Positions 30,802-42,453 of a stretch of 64,000 bases of DNA are shown in pieces. Both the position numbers and the translations under genes were made by a program. This DNA is from Glebionis coronaria (lineage: Eukaryota; Streptophyta; Magnoliopsida; Asterales; Asteraceae). Every line of letters starts with the position of its first letter. Position 1 is the first letter of the stretch. The stretch is from contig CM046879.1 of assembly GCA_025667525.1 (NCBI GenBank), forward strand, positions 387,213,039 through 387,277,038, read 5' to 3'. Under the pieces are notes generated by a model that saw only the letters and a program-made list of their open reading frames with translations, was not told the DNA's origin and did no database searches.

Positions 30802-33800
30802 TGATAGTTGTAAAATCACCACTTGTTTAGGAAAACAAGGGTAAAATATAGGGTAAGCACGACGATATAGGAAAACCGTGTGTAAATGACCCTAAAAGTG
30901 AGTTCGTTCTCGAGGAGGCTAGTGTGTTGTGTGATGAATTGATTTTGATTTGTGATTATATTGATATGAGAAAAAGAAAATAGAAATGGGGTGAGAAGAG
31001 AATGACGGTTACGAAGACGGATTAAACTAAAGACGAAAAAGGCGTTCACGTAAAACCGTAAAAACTACAAATTTAAAAATTTTGAACCTAAAAATTAATT
31101 AGAAGCTAAAACTAAGTCTAAAATTATATAAATAGGAATAAAAATACAATAAAAATATTTTAAAACCTTTTACTAATTAAATATTCAATTTTAAATGCTA
31201 ATTAAAGCCCTAAAATTAAATATAGTTAATCAAAATGTCCAAAATATTATTTTATTGAACAAATAACTTACTTATATTATCTAAAGACTAAAAAGTATTT
31301 TCCCTAAATTTTAAAAACTATTTTTCTATTTTTAAAACACTAAAAACTATTCTTAAACTAAAATAATAAAAAAATAATAAAATAATGCCAAAAATAATTT
31401 GACACTCTTAAAAATCCTAAATTACTCTAATGAACAGAAGAAAAATGAAAAAGTTTGAAAAATATAAAATGTTTCACTAAAAGACAAAAACAGTTTGAAT
31501 AAAAACCCTAATTAAACTAATTTAATTCTAAAAATTAAATAAAAAGTGAACAGTGAAAACTTTTTGTACTAAAAATCTTAAAATGTTTTTCTTAATCTAT
31601 GAAAAATGTTTAAACTGAAAAATAAAGATTTTTGGCACTAAATGCCAAAAACAGAAATATTAAAAGTATTTAAAATAGCTATAAAACCTAAAAATAGCAA
31701 ATGAATAGTAACTGAAAAACTAATTTAACTGAAAAATCACAAATCAAATTAGAAAAATAACAAAACTAGTTTTAAGTGCTAATTCTAGTTTTAGACCACA
31801 AAAGACAAAATTTCTAAAAAGCTGATAGTGACATGTGATTGGAATTTTGTCCTTTTGTATAGCAGTACTAACCAATATGCTACCATTGGGAAATTTGTTC
31901 CCACTGCTAGTGTTAAAAACAGGTCTGGTGACCTTAGAGCTTAGGAAAGCTTGCTTGAGTGGATTTCTTTGGACAACAAGGCACCCCCACACCAATTGGG
32001 TTGTGGGGAGTCAGTTTATGCAAAAAGAAACACAAGTAACTTCACAAAATCACACACAAAAATGCTCAAAAAGTTACTGGTGAATGGCAACTTAGGTCTG
32101 TGAATAGTTTGCTGGTCTACTTTGCACAATGATGAGATTAGAAGATTCAAAACTTGCACAATTCCTAACCAAATAACATATAACTGATAACCAATCCTAG
32201 ATTAGCCTATAATCCAACAATGAGCAAGATTTGATGAGCTAATTCAACAAAAACAGTCAACACAAGGCACTTTGCTGATTTTTATATTTCTCACCAATTT
32301 TAACATGCAAACTGCTTTAAAAACCTACCAAACCAAATGCTCCCTACTTGTAACTTGTGACACATACAACCTAAGTGTAAACTAACAATTTTTAAATCAG
32401 AAGCTAACACTAATTTCTAGCTAAATCTCAGATCCAAACACACCCTTAACTTACTGAAATTCAAAATTGCACACCAAATTCAATCACAAATCCAACAAAT
32501 TGATCCTAATCAACTCTAACATGCACAATAACCTCTAAACAGTAGAATCAAACCATTTAACAAACCTATAAACTTTTACACAAATCACAATATTCTCATA
32601 AATCATACACTTGAAAACTGAAAATAAGTTATAAAGGGTTTTACCTTGTGGGACCTACATCCAGGTCCCACAATGGCTGCTTTTCCATCTCCAAACAGGC
32701 CCGGGCCTGAGCAGAACCTTGGAAGAACAGTCAAAAATCCTCAAGTGTTACCTGCTAAGAACAAATGCAGAAACACAATACCAATAATCTGTTTTTTCTT
32801 CCTTTTAAATCTTTTTCAAATAATCTTCTCAAATATATTCCTTTCAAAACACTTAAACAAAACACTCACAATCTGGAAAACCAAATCTTGGAACAAGATT
32901 CTACCAAGAAATCACCTTTTTTTAGAAACTTTGAAACTGCCTTTTGAAAACTCAAAAACAATTTAACAAACAATTTTGGAACTCAGATTTTTTATCTCAC
33001 TTAATACCAACTTCTAATTAACCAAAAGGAATTACAAATCAATTATGAAAATACCAAACTTTGTATTACTTAAAAAGGGATTACATAAAAATTGAGTAAA
33101 AAATCTGGAACAAGTCTAAATGAGACACAAACGTCTCATTTTATACAAGATGATAGAAGGTCCTAGAAAGCTTAAACCCTAGTGAATAAAAGTCCTAAAA
33201 TGCCCTTGAAGTCTTCAGTCTTCCAAATCACTTGGATTCTTGTGATAGATGTTGATGGCCAGCTGTTAAGAGTGATCTTGGACGTTTGTTTTAGCTTGGG
33301 GTCCAAGTAGTAAGCATCAAACGTTGATCTTGTCCCTTTGTTGGGTTTGGGATGAAAAAGATGTTGCAGGGGAGAGGCCTACCCAACACATGGGTGTGTT
33401 GGGGTCATGGTTTTTGTGTGGGATGGGATGACAAAGAGGGTAATCAAAGATCTGGAGCATCTAAACAAAAACCCCTTTGATATTAGTTTAATTGGACCTG
33501 GGATTTTTAGGGTTTATGGGGTGTTTAAGGGTGGGTTAAATCTGATTTGGGGATTAAGTTTTCAAATATTATGTTTACCACCAAAAACAGATTAAATAAA
33601 TCTGTTATTTAAACAAAGCGTGGGTGGAATCTGATGTGGGGGAATGGAAGTTTCTGATTGGTTGAGTTGGAGTAGTGGGACACGTGGAGGGATGTGAGTG
33701 GGAGAAGGGGGTTTGGTTGTCTGGCAGAAATGGCCCCCAAAGGTTCTTGTTTTGTTCATTTTGTATTAAACAGTAACAACTTCTATTTCCCTTTATAATA

Positions 33801-34197
33801 AACTTTGCCAACTTGTCAAATTTGGCACAATTTCTTCTCAAACTTAAAACAAGGACTTTAAGTGCATAACTTGCATTCTTCAAGGGCCATTCTTGTTATA
33901 TCTTCAAAAAAGGAGGACCTTTCTTGCCAAATCTTCAAAAATGAGGGACCAATGTTGACAATCTTCAATTCTTCAATGACCATTTTGGAAATTCTTGATT
34001 CGGTCCGGTTCATTGTGCGGCTTCGTTTCCCGTGTTTGTTATTGATTGATTCTTGTGATCTTTTTGCCATTTCCTCAGTATCCGTACCTAAAATACACAA
34101 GCAACAAACACGAGCATTATTTGGCAGTTTTAATGATATTTTATGCATTTTAAGCCCGATTTGGACGATGAGACTATGTATAAAAGCAGTCTCATCA
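30802..34197 (-). mobile_element. Solo LTR of the X family in Y integrase
   Basis: 3396 bp, minus orientation, with ends TGATGAGACTG and ACTATCA and a perfect duplication ACAAG (30797-30801 and 34198-34202). No internal region is present, so it is the product of LTR-LTR recombination. Its ends resemble LTR A and B closely; the middle is diverged. The LTR hairpin is kept at 31985-32008 with one bulged base. ORFs in this segment are random. Confidence 0.9.
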
Positions 34198-34686
34198 ACA
34201 AGACTCCGATTGGTTTTACACCATATCGTCTCGTGTATGGGAAAGCATGCCACCTCCCCATTGAGTTGGAGCGCAAGGCTTACTGGGCCTTGAAGTGGGC
34301 TAACTTCGATATCAACAAAGCCGGTGACCTACGCAAAATCCAACTCAATGAGCTTAATGAACTCCGGAATGATGCTTATGAAAATTCCTTGATCTATAAG
34401 GAAAGTACTAAGCTCATTCATGAATCTAAGATTAAAAACCGAGAGTTCCAAGTTGGAGACAAAGTTTTACTCTTTAACTCTCGGTTGAAAATCTTTTCGG
34501 GCAAGCTGAAATCTCGTTTGTCCGGTCCATTCACCATTGCCCAAATTTCCATATGGTACTCTCGAGCTCGCTCAGCTTAATGGACCTAATTTCAAGGTGA
34601 ATGGCCAACGAGTGAAGTTGTACTTTGGTGAGGACATTTCTCATGAGATGATTCCATCCCTCACCATGTTTTTTCGCATGAACTAG
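34198..34686 (+). pseudogene. Element Y integrase C-terminal part
   Basis: Integrase continues directly after the solo LTR: TPIGFTPYRLVYGKACHLP, then ELERKAYWALKWANFD and the chromatin-side block FQVGDKVLLFNSRLKIFSGK. A frameshift near 34548 moves to a frame that ends with a TAG at 34684-34686. The end of pol is therefore well defined, with the conserved 3' block immediately after it. Confidence 0.88.
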
Positions 34687-36611
34687 TTTTGGGTCGAGTC
34701 AGGCTCGTGACTCGGTTATAAAAAACAAGCGCTCCTCGGGAGGCAACCCGAGTATCTATCCTTTTTCGTTTTACCTCCTAAGTGTAGGGGAACCTATATA
34801 GGTTGTTTGTGTTTGTGTGGTGATGTGATTATAGGGATGAATGCACTTTTGGAACCTTTGAAGAACCGTGCTCCCGTGTTATCCGCAATCCGGTTCTATC
34901 TCACAACTATCGTGATTCAATTTTCTTCATACTCACATTTGAAATTGATCACTTTATTCGTCTCTTCCTTAGCTTGATTTAACCAACGTGCACAATGTCA
35001 TAAGTGTAGGGGAAACTTTTCCCACATTCTTAAACATTGAGGACAATGTTTATGTTAAGTGTAGGGGGGACTTCTATCGAAGTTTTAAGTGGACTTTTCC
35101 ATTAAAATGCCTTCTTTTAACCGGAAAATCATCTTTTTCAGCATTTTTCAAATTTTTAATTAACTTTGGCCATATAGTCGTAATTTTAAATTTTTATCGT
35201 TTCTTTCATATGTATATATCCCACAATAAAGTCAAAAATATTAATAAAGTGGTGTAGCTAGTTTTGAAGTCTTTGACATATTAGGCCCGTTGTGGTTATT
35301 TTGACTCAACCCGAATAGACTTATCCAAGTTTATTCTAGCAAGTATCCTTAACCATGTAGACCTTAATTGGTTTATTAGTCTAAGCATCCACGAGTCTCA
35401 TTACTTGAGATTTTAAATTGTGGAGAACGAGAAATGATAGAGTCAATTATAAGTCGGTATTCTTGCACAAGCTCACTTGGTGTGATTATTTGCCTATTCT
35501 CCCATCACTTGCTAATAATTTATCTGCAATAAGTAAGGTCGTACGATTTGAAAAGTTACTTAGCTTCTAGCCCAAGATCGTTTAAAAGTTGCTCGATAAT
35601 AATAAGAGTTCATAGCCAAGGCATAACTTATGAAGCGGGGCGCGAAGATTGGCGAGTCCGAAAAGGCCCTAACAAGGCATGAGGGTTCCATTTTATTGCT
35701 GAAGATCCAAGGTGATGTGAAAAGCATTATTCCCAAAATCAATATGAAGGATCAAGAATCACGACGAAAAGCAATCAACTCCCATAAAGATCATGGAGAA
35801 GTCTATCTGAAAAACCCTAACAAGGTATGAGGATAAATAGATCCAAGTCCGAAAAGGAGGCGGATCGTTGTATCTCAAAATCCCAAATAACGATTGAAGA
35901 AATAATGATGAAGTCGTGGTCAACAAAGTTGGAGTATCCCTCAAAAGTCTCCAAGTGAAGAAACTCTATTAACGAAGAGAAGACCATTATCTCAAGAACG
36001 TCTCTCAAGATATGAAGTATGAAGTACATGCCAAATATCGGCCCGAGAAAGGTCTCAAATCGTGAAGCGAGTTATGCCAAGATATGAACTTTTTGATATC
36101 CCGAGAAGCAGTTTTAAGAGATTTTGTCCTCTAGCTAACTATTAATCAAATCGTCCTACTTTGCTTTTAGCCTAAATAAACTATCACAATAAGTCCTAAA
36201 ATGCATCTTCATGATCATTCTAAGATAAAAATAAAATATAAGAGATACACCTAGGAATAAGGGAGTTTAAGCATATAATTAAGCCATGTGTGTAAGTGTT
36301 TGATTTGCTAACTTATAATAACAATGATCTCGTTTTTAAGCTTAGTTTAGGGAACGTGAAACTTGAGGGTGATGAATCTTTGCAGCACCGAAGCCCTAAT
36401 GTAAGTCTTAGATCTCTTTGCAAGTTACTTCCATGTAGCTATTTTCAAGTGAAAATGGTTTTCTATCCTTTTGTTTCCTTTAAAGTTTTAATTTCTCTTA
36501 GTACTCTAATTTTTGTTTTAGTAGTATGTTAATAAGACCAAGGTTGAGTGATTATGAGAGAAGTCTAAACTTGCTTTATCACTAAGCATTGCATGAGGGC
36601 ATGACAATGGT
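34687..36611 (+). other. Element Y 3' non-coding region with repeated purine tracts
   Basis: A conserved block (GTCGAGTCAGGCTCGTGACT and onward, 34692-34760) contains hairpin CTCGGG/CCCGAG at 34735-34752. TAAGTGTAGGGG tracts occur at 34779, 35001 and 35056. Between the last two lies a perfect 9 bp hairpin at 35031-35052 (TAAACATTG, loop AGGA, CAATGTTTA). Blocks near 35422-35520 and 36215-36350 are also present in X at 41345-41450 and 42086-42210. No ORF is credible. Confidence 0.75.
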
Positions 36612-36626
36612 TAAGTGTAGGGGATT
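36612..36626 (+). other. Element Y polypurine tract
   Basis: TAAGTGTAGGGGATT directly precedes the 3' LTR start TGATAGG. Its core is the same word found three times upstream. Confidence 0.8.
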
Positions 36627-38428
36627 TGATAGGTGTGAAAACACCCATCCTTTTACCACTTATTTCTTGCTAAAACAAGACCAAAACACGTATTTAATGT
36701 CATTTGTTTATAATTATGCGTGGTTTGTGTGTTTGTTGTGTTTTCAGAGTCAACCGGATAAATATTGAAGAAAACATGGGATTGCACGGGTTTTATCGAA
36801 GAAAAAGACTCAAGACGAAGTCTATTGTCCAAGAGATGCAAAAGATTTGAAGTCAATGGGCCTATTTGAAGATTTATCGAAGAAAAGGATCAAAGACGGA
36901 AGATTTACATATGTCGAAGAACTCAAGTCTATTAAACAAAGAAATTTAAGACGAGTTGAATTTATTCGTCAATAAATCCCGAATCGAAATCGAAAACGTC
37001 AACTTTTCTGAAAAGACAAGAAGACAAGAAGAAAGGAAGAAAGCCCACTCACCAACCAACCACTAGGCCTATAAATAGAAGAACCCTTCACATTTGACAA
37101 CTAGTTTTTCATTTCCAGTTTTCTTTCTTTTCTTGTTTCGTAGGGTAACCAACACCATTAAGGTGTTGGTGATTTTCATTTTTTTGTTTTCACAAATCTT
37201 GTAGTCTTAATCTTTCCCTTTGATTGTTTAAACCTTAATCATTTAATATCATACTTCCATTAATCTGGTTCATCTTCATCTTTTTGATTTAAAGTTTAAA
37301 GTTCTTATTTGGTTGATTTTAATCTTCAAAAGTAAGTGGGTTTTATGTTTTTGTTGATTTGAATTGATATTTACCATTAGTAGATGATTCGTGGTTAAAT
37401 TAGTTTAAGTTTTGGTTAAAAACTTGGTTGATTTTTGGTAAAAATCGTGTGTTTTTGTTTCCCTGTTCTTCGCCGTTCTTCATCACACCCAGATTCCGAA
37501 TCAACTATTCTTACTTTTTATTCCAAACCAACACCAAATGTTCCGAATGAAGGTTTTGGGTTAAGTCTTTCGAATCAAGGCTTTTAGAAATTTATTCTGA
37601 ATCAGTGCATTTATCCGGAATAATCAATATTCCGGATGAGCATATATTATTCCGAATAAAGGTTTAGTTCTTATTTGTTCCGAGTCAGTTTCATTATTCC
37701 GAATCAGCAAATTTCAGTTTTATTCCGGATCAGATTTGTTCCGAACGAAAGGTTTTTATTAGTCATTCCGAATCAAGTGTTCATCCGGAATAATTAATAT
37801 TCCGGATGAGTGTTTATATTCCGAGTCAAGGGTTTTAAATTGTTCCGAATCAAAGTTTTAAAAAGTTCTGAATGAAGTTTTTTATTAAATGTTCCGAATC
37901 AAGCCAATGTTCCGAATTAGTTTTAAAAGTTCCGAATTAAGGTTTTTAATATTTTATTCTGAATCAGCATTTGTTCCGAATGAGTGTGTTCCGAATCAGT
38001 GTGTTCCGAATCAGTGTTTTTATATATTCCGAATGAAAGGTTTTCAGTTAGAAGTTCCGGATGAACAAATGTTCCGAATGAGGGTTAATGTTCCGAATGA
38101 AGCTTTAGACCAATTGTTCCGAATGAAGGTAAATGTTCCGAATGAAGCATAGGTTCTGAATGAAGGTTTCTGTTTAGTATATTCCGGATCAAGCCTTAAC
38201 ATTGACTTTTTCTGAGTTTAGGTAGTTAACAGTTTTATTTTAATTCAAGTTTTATTCTTATTAATTGCTTTTAGTTTATCTTTATTTACTTTACGCATTT
38301 ACCTTTTAGTAGATTAGAAAACCAACCCCCTTTTTAGTAACCAAGAACAACTATTCCACTTTGAACCGTGATCGATTCGAGAAGATACCGAGAACTTAAA
38401 TTGAACCCCATTGAAAACCCGTGTATCA
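36627..38428 (+). repeat. Element Y 3' LTR
   Basis: 1802 bp partner of 23623-25438. The TTCCGAAT array is at about 37493-38195, with small differences in repeat number near 37970-38000. The 87-codon frame at 37889-38152 is only a translation of the array. Confidence 0.92.
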
Positions 38429-39115
38429 GTGGCGACCAAGGAAAAGAGTGCACACACTCGTGTACCTCAAATTCCGTCCACGGTTCAAAAAGAGAGTTTT
38501 ATCGACCTTGCCAAAGTGACCCTTGAAGAAACTTGTGCATCGATCCTTCTTAAAAAGCCCAAAAGGCATATGCCGAGAAAGGAAGAGGATCCGGACCAAT
38601 TTCTACTACCTTGTGATTTTTCCTAGATTGAGGGATGTTTAGCTCTTGCCGATTTAGGTGCTAGCATGAATCTTATGCCTCATTCTCTTTGGAAATTGAT
38701 GAGATTGCCTTCACTTACCCCCACGAACATGATAATCGAGCTTGTAAATTGTACACCACTTATACCAATTGGAATAGCCGAGGATGTCTATGTCAAAGTA
38801 GGAAAGTTTGTTTTTCCCGCGGATTTTGTTATATCCGATTACGAGTTTGATCCTAAATGTCCCATTATTTTAGGCCGACCATTTTTATCGATGACTCGAA
38901 CCGTAATCGACGTTCACGAGGGGAGACTTACTATGAGATATGGGGATGACAAAATGGACTTTTTCACGAGTAAATCCCAAGTGTCTTATGATAATGTAAA
39001 AACCGAGGTTTCAAAACCTAATTTTTCTAAACCTAATGATTTCAAAATGTTCATTTTAGCGGAAAGTATGAGGCTTAATGCATGTTTTGAAAGAATTAAG
39101 AAAAAACGGTTTTAA
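38429..39115 (+). pseudogene. Element X protease
   Basis: Continues X gag after the Y insertion (VATKEK). A TAG near 38623 breaks it, then ADLGASMNLMPHSLWKLM gives the aspartic protease active site (DLGA form), followed by GIAEDVYVKVGKFVFPADF and CPIILGRPFL. It is the same family as the Y and Z proteases. After the protease, only acidic sequence follows; RT does not. Confidence 0.85.
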
Positions 39116-39117
39116 AT

Positions 39118-40347
39118 ATGATGATTTTATACCTAATTCAAAAGGGTATGTGTAAATTTATGAATGAAAAATCACTTTGGGATGTATTCGATGAAACAAG
39201 TGAAACACCAATTCTGAAGGGCGACGTTAGTGCCATCACGACAATGACCAAAATGGACTCGTCTTCACCACCTTCGAAGGACCACGTCTTTGAGGCTTCA
39301 ACTTTTAACTCCATCGAAGTGCCTCCTTTTCCTAGCCCAACACCTGTTGAGGCTAAAGGTTTTATCGACATCGATCCTCTCGTTTTAGAAAAGTCACCTA
39401 AGCATAGTCATTCGACTTGTAAGACCATGGTTGTGAGTGCTCACACTGACTCTTTCTTTGACGATGACGATGGCGATTTTGCCGAGATTGATCATGTACT
39501 TCGAAATCCACATGCCCTATTTGAGGATTCTCCTAAACAGACCTCTTCACATTTGAAGTACGATGATTACGAGTTTGATCCCGAGATTGAGGAAATCATT
39601 GAACGAGAGCTAGCTCTTTTGCCTCCACTTCCACCTACGAGTGAGGTCGATCTTTCCAAAATCGAGGATGAACTAAATGAGTTGGAACGTCTTATTTTCG
39701 ATGACGAACCAACTCATGTGACCCAAAATCCAATTCTCTAGGAGTTACCTAATCAACACTCCTCAAATGAGAATTACGTTTACCACATTCGTGAGGATTT
39801 AACTTATCAACAATCCCCACAAATGAATGATGGTTTCGTGCTTGATCGTAATCTTTTCGAGAGAGTTTCTAAGATACTCAAGGAGGGGAATGACAAACCT
39901 TGGTTTGACAAGCCTATCTTTGATGAGGAAATTGATGAGATCGACGTTCATGAGGATGACAAATATGTAGACCCCGAGGGGGCGGTGTTCTTTATTGATC
40001 GACGTTTTGAGAACTTATACAATCCACCACCCCCTCCCACCAATGACTTAAATGTGAGGATTTTTAGCGCGACTAATTTTGAATTTGACACGCCAAATAT
40101 TTTCGACATTATCAAATCGGGTTTTCATAAAGAGTTTCTAAACGATGAAAAAGGAAAGGATTTTAAATGTGATTTAAAAGAACTTTCTACAAGTTTAACT
40201 CCGTCATCACCGTGTTATATGAGTGCTACCACCTCGTCTACTCCTTTTGACGATGGTGTGTGTGGTTTTAGTGTGGGGAAGCCCCTTATGTTTCCTCACG
40301 TTTCTCCACCGAGGACGAGATTTACGATCCCGGAATTGCTTGTATAG
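39118..40347 (+). pseudogene. Element X acidic tail protein
   Basis: Two near-continuous frames (39118-39741, 207 codons; 39823-40347, 174 codons), in phase with each other but separated by a TAG at 39739-39741. They encode a Glu/Asp/Pro/Ser-rich protein with motifs such as DDDDGDFAEIDHV and DEEIDEIDVHEDD. No known domain and no catalytic pattern. It occupies the place of RT and resembles the acidic segments in Z and W and the shorter PR-RT linker in Y. It is likely the C-terminal part of a gag-PR fusion; role unknown. Confidence 0.65.
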
Positions 40348-40583
40348 GGAAATCTCGGTCTTCCACCGATGTAATAAATGGAAAATCTTTTCGTTTGCTT
40401 GGTGTGTGTCTACCTCGAGTAGCTCATGAGTTTGACTCACCCATTACCCCACCTTTCTACTTCTCATCTATTTTCTTCTACCCCATTCGGGTTCTAGTTC
40501 ATGTTAGAGTGGCGTTGTTTCGTCTTTCATCCGAAAACAAGGACGCTATCTTTGACCCCGGTATACGTTTATCAGGTTTTTAA
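40348..40583 (+). pseudogene. Element X acidic tail, C terminus
   Basis: The frame 40395-40583 ends with SSENKDAIFDPGIRLSGF. W ends its acidic ORF with SSGNEDTVFDPDI and Z with EKVFDSGI, so a VFDPGI-like terminal motif is common to all three elements lacking pol. The link to the preceding frame needs a frameshift. Confidence 0.55.
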
Positions 40584-42440
40584 AGTACTCCATGTACTTT
40601 TGGGCATTGTTTATCATGTAAGACCCATCAAAAATGACCGTACCAAGGTTATCCCTAAATGATCACATTTATGGGGATTCGAGTCGAGCTTTTGACTAGG
40701 TTATCAAAAACAAGGTGCCTCGTGGGGGATTCTCATGCTTATCCTTGTAAATATTATCGTTTTCTAATAGTTTAACGAGCGGACTTGTGCTCTTCCAACC
40801 TTTCTTCTGTGGTTGTTTGTGATTGTGATTTATTAGGTTCATCGTCATCATTAAAGCCTCTCGTGTTCGTTTTACGGATCACTCGAGCTTCGATCGTTTC
40901 CCTTGGAGATTCCGATATCCGATGATATCCTTTTATGTTCTAACGTTTATCTTATTAGCATAATTCATAAACGGCTTTTAGGTTATTCGTTTTACCCTTT
41001 CCATGCTCGAGATTAAGCATTCGACTACATCTCTAGTATGGGGGTATTTTCACCCCTAGACTCGAAACATTGAGGACAATGTTTAGTTTTAGTATGGCGG
41101 TGAGTAGATACTTCACCTTGCTTACGTCACCACGCAATCCAATATTCATCTTTTTGTTATCATTTTGTTGCAAAATAAGGCTAAAAATGGCCAAATTTTA
41201 AAAATTTTCTTGTTTTTTTGTAAGTGTTTAAGACACGAATGTAGGTTTTCCGATGGTGAGAATAAGAGTAATTTTTTACTCGACCGTGCGTGTTGAGCAC
41301 TTAGCTTCGATTCCTTAACTTTTTAGGCTAAATCTCTTAAATGAGGACGAGAAATGATAGAGTTATTTATAAGTCTCGTAATCTTTCACAATCTCATGTG
41401 TAGTAATTATTAGCTTATTCTCCCCACGCTTTTGATAATAAATTGTTAATAAATATTGATTTAGCGGTTTAGTCACTATTGTTGGTTTCTAATTTGTTTT
41501 AGTAGCTTCCATGTAATTAAATTGGGAAAACATTAAGGTATCGCCAGCGTCACGGTTTTGAAGTATTGGCACCCGAATAATCGAAAGCTTCACCTAATAA
41601 TAAGATCTCATGTGCTCACCTAAATTAAGAAAAAATTTGAAGCTCACAAGGCCGAAAAATATATGCCCAAATTGAAAGTGAATCAAGTCTTAATCTTTGA
41701 AGCTTTAAAGATCCAAAATTCTCTTTAGCGTGAGGATATAAGACTTTGGCCATAATAAAACCACCGATGATGGCGGATAATAAAAGGCAAGGCAAGACCG
41801 AATTCATAATAAAATCTCCATGGCAGAGTTGAATAAAAGATGGAGGTAAACCTATGACAATAAGGCCCTTCCGTTAGGGGGCGTATAAAAGTCTTGGTAA
41901 TAAGTCTCATGTTCAAAACCGTTATAAAATCGTGTTTATCGATCCTTCTTGTTGACTTAATTTTTTGACATCGTTGTCTATTAGGGTGAATTATTAATTT
42001 GATGATTTGGGTTACACCGTTAAAACTCTATTTTTAGACTTAATATCTATTCACGCATAAGTCAATGATGTATCCTCGTGATCATTAAGACAAAATAAAA
42101 TATAAGAGATACCAAGTAGGAATAAGGGAGTTTAGGTTCATAATTAACACTCATGAGATATGATTGAGTTGCTAACTTATAATAACAATGATCTCGTTAC
42201 ACGCTTAGCATGGAATTGGGTGAAAATCGAGGACGACAAAATTATTTCTAACGAAGCATTCATGTGTTCTTGTTCTATGATCCCAAAAGTCACTTAATTG
42301 TGATGAAAACAATACATTATGTCTAAAACACGTGTAGTAGTTTATTTATGTTTATGTCTTCAATAAATGTCATCATAAAATGAATTTTGGAAGTGCTACG
42401 ATACTTAATTCTAGCATTGCGTGGGGACACGGCAATGGTT
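40584..42440 (+). other. Element X 3' non-coding region
   Basis: Contains purine tracts TAGTATGGGGG at 41034 and TAGTATGGCGG at 41090, with a perfect hairpin between them at 41065-41084 (AAACATTG, loop AGGA, CAATGTTT). Blocks at 41345-41450 and 42086-42210 match the Y 3' region although the LTRs of X and Y are unrelated. No gene is seen. Confidence 0.75.
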
Positions 42441-42453
42441 TAGTATGGGGGAG
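42441..42453 (+). other. Element X polypurine tract
   Basis: TAGTATGGGGGAG directly before TGATGATACTG of LTR B. Confidence 0.8.

Larger units (their letters stand above)
23623..38428 (+). mobile_element. Athila-like Gypsy element Y, complete structure, decayed
   Basis: LTRs 23623-25438 and 36627-38428, about 96-97% identical by eye, beginning TGATAGG and ending GTATCA. The target duplication GTGGC is perfect (23618-23622 and 38429-38433). PBS 25441-25456 (tRNA-Asp type), gag, protease, RT, RNase H and integrase follow in Gypsy order, then a ~1.9 kb 3' non-coding region and a purine tract. At least four in-frame stops and several frameshifts make it non-functional. A solo LTR (30802-34197) lies in its integrase. 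It is the only Gypsy copy here with a full enzyme set. Confidence 0.93.

Noticed and set aside
33862..34293. 143-codon ORF at the end of the solo LTR
   Set aside because: It runs from LTR sequence into integrase in the wrong frame; the real integrase frame begins at 34198.
37889..38152. 87-codon frame with repeated VPNQC/FRM motifs
   Set aside because: It is a translation of the TTCCGAAT array in the Y 3' LTR; the 5' LTR copy does not keep it in the same form.
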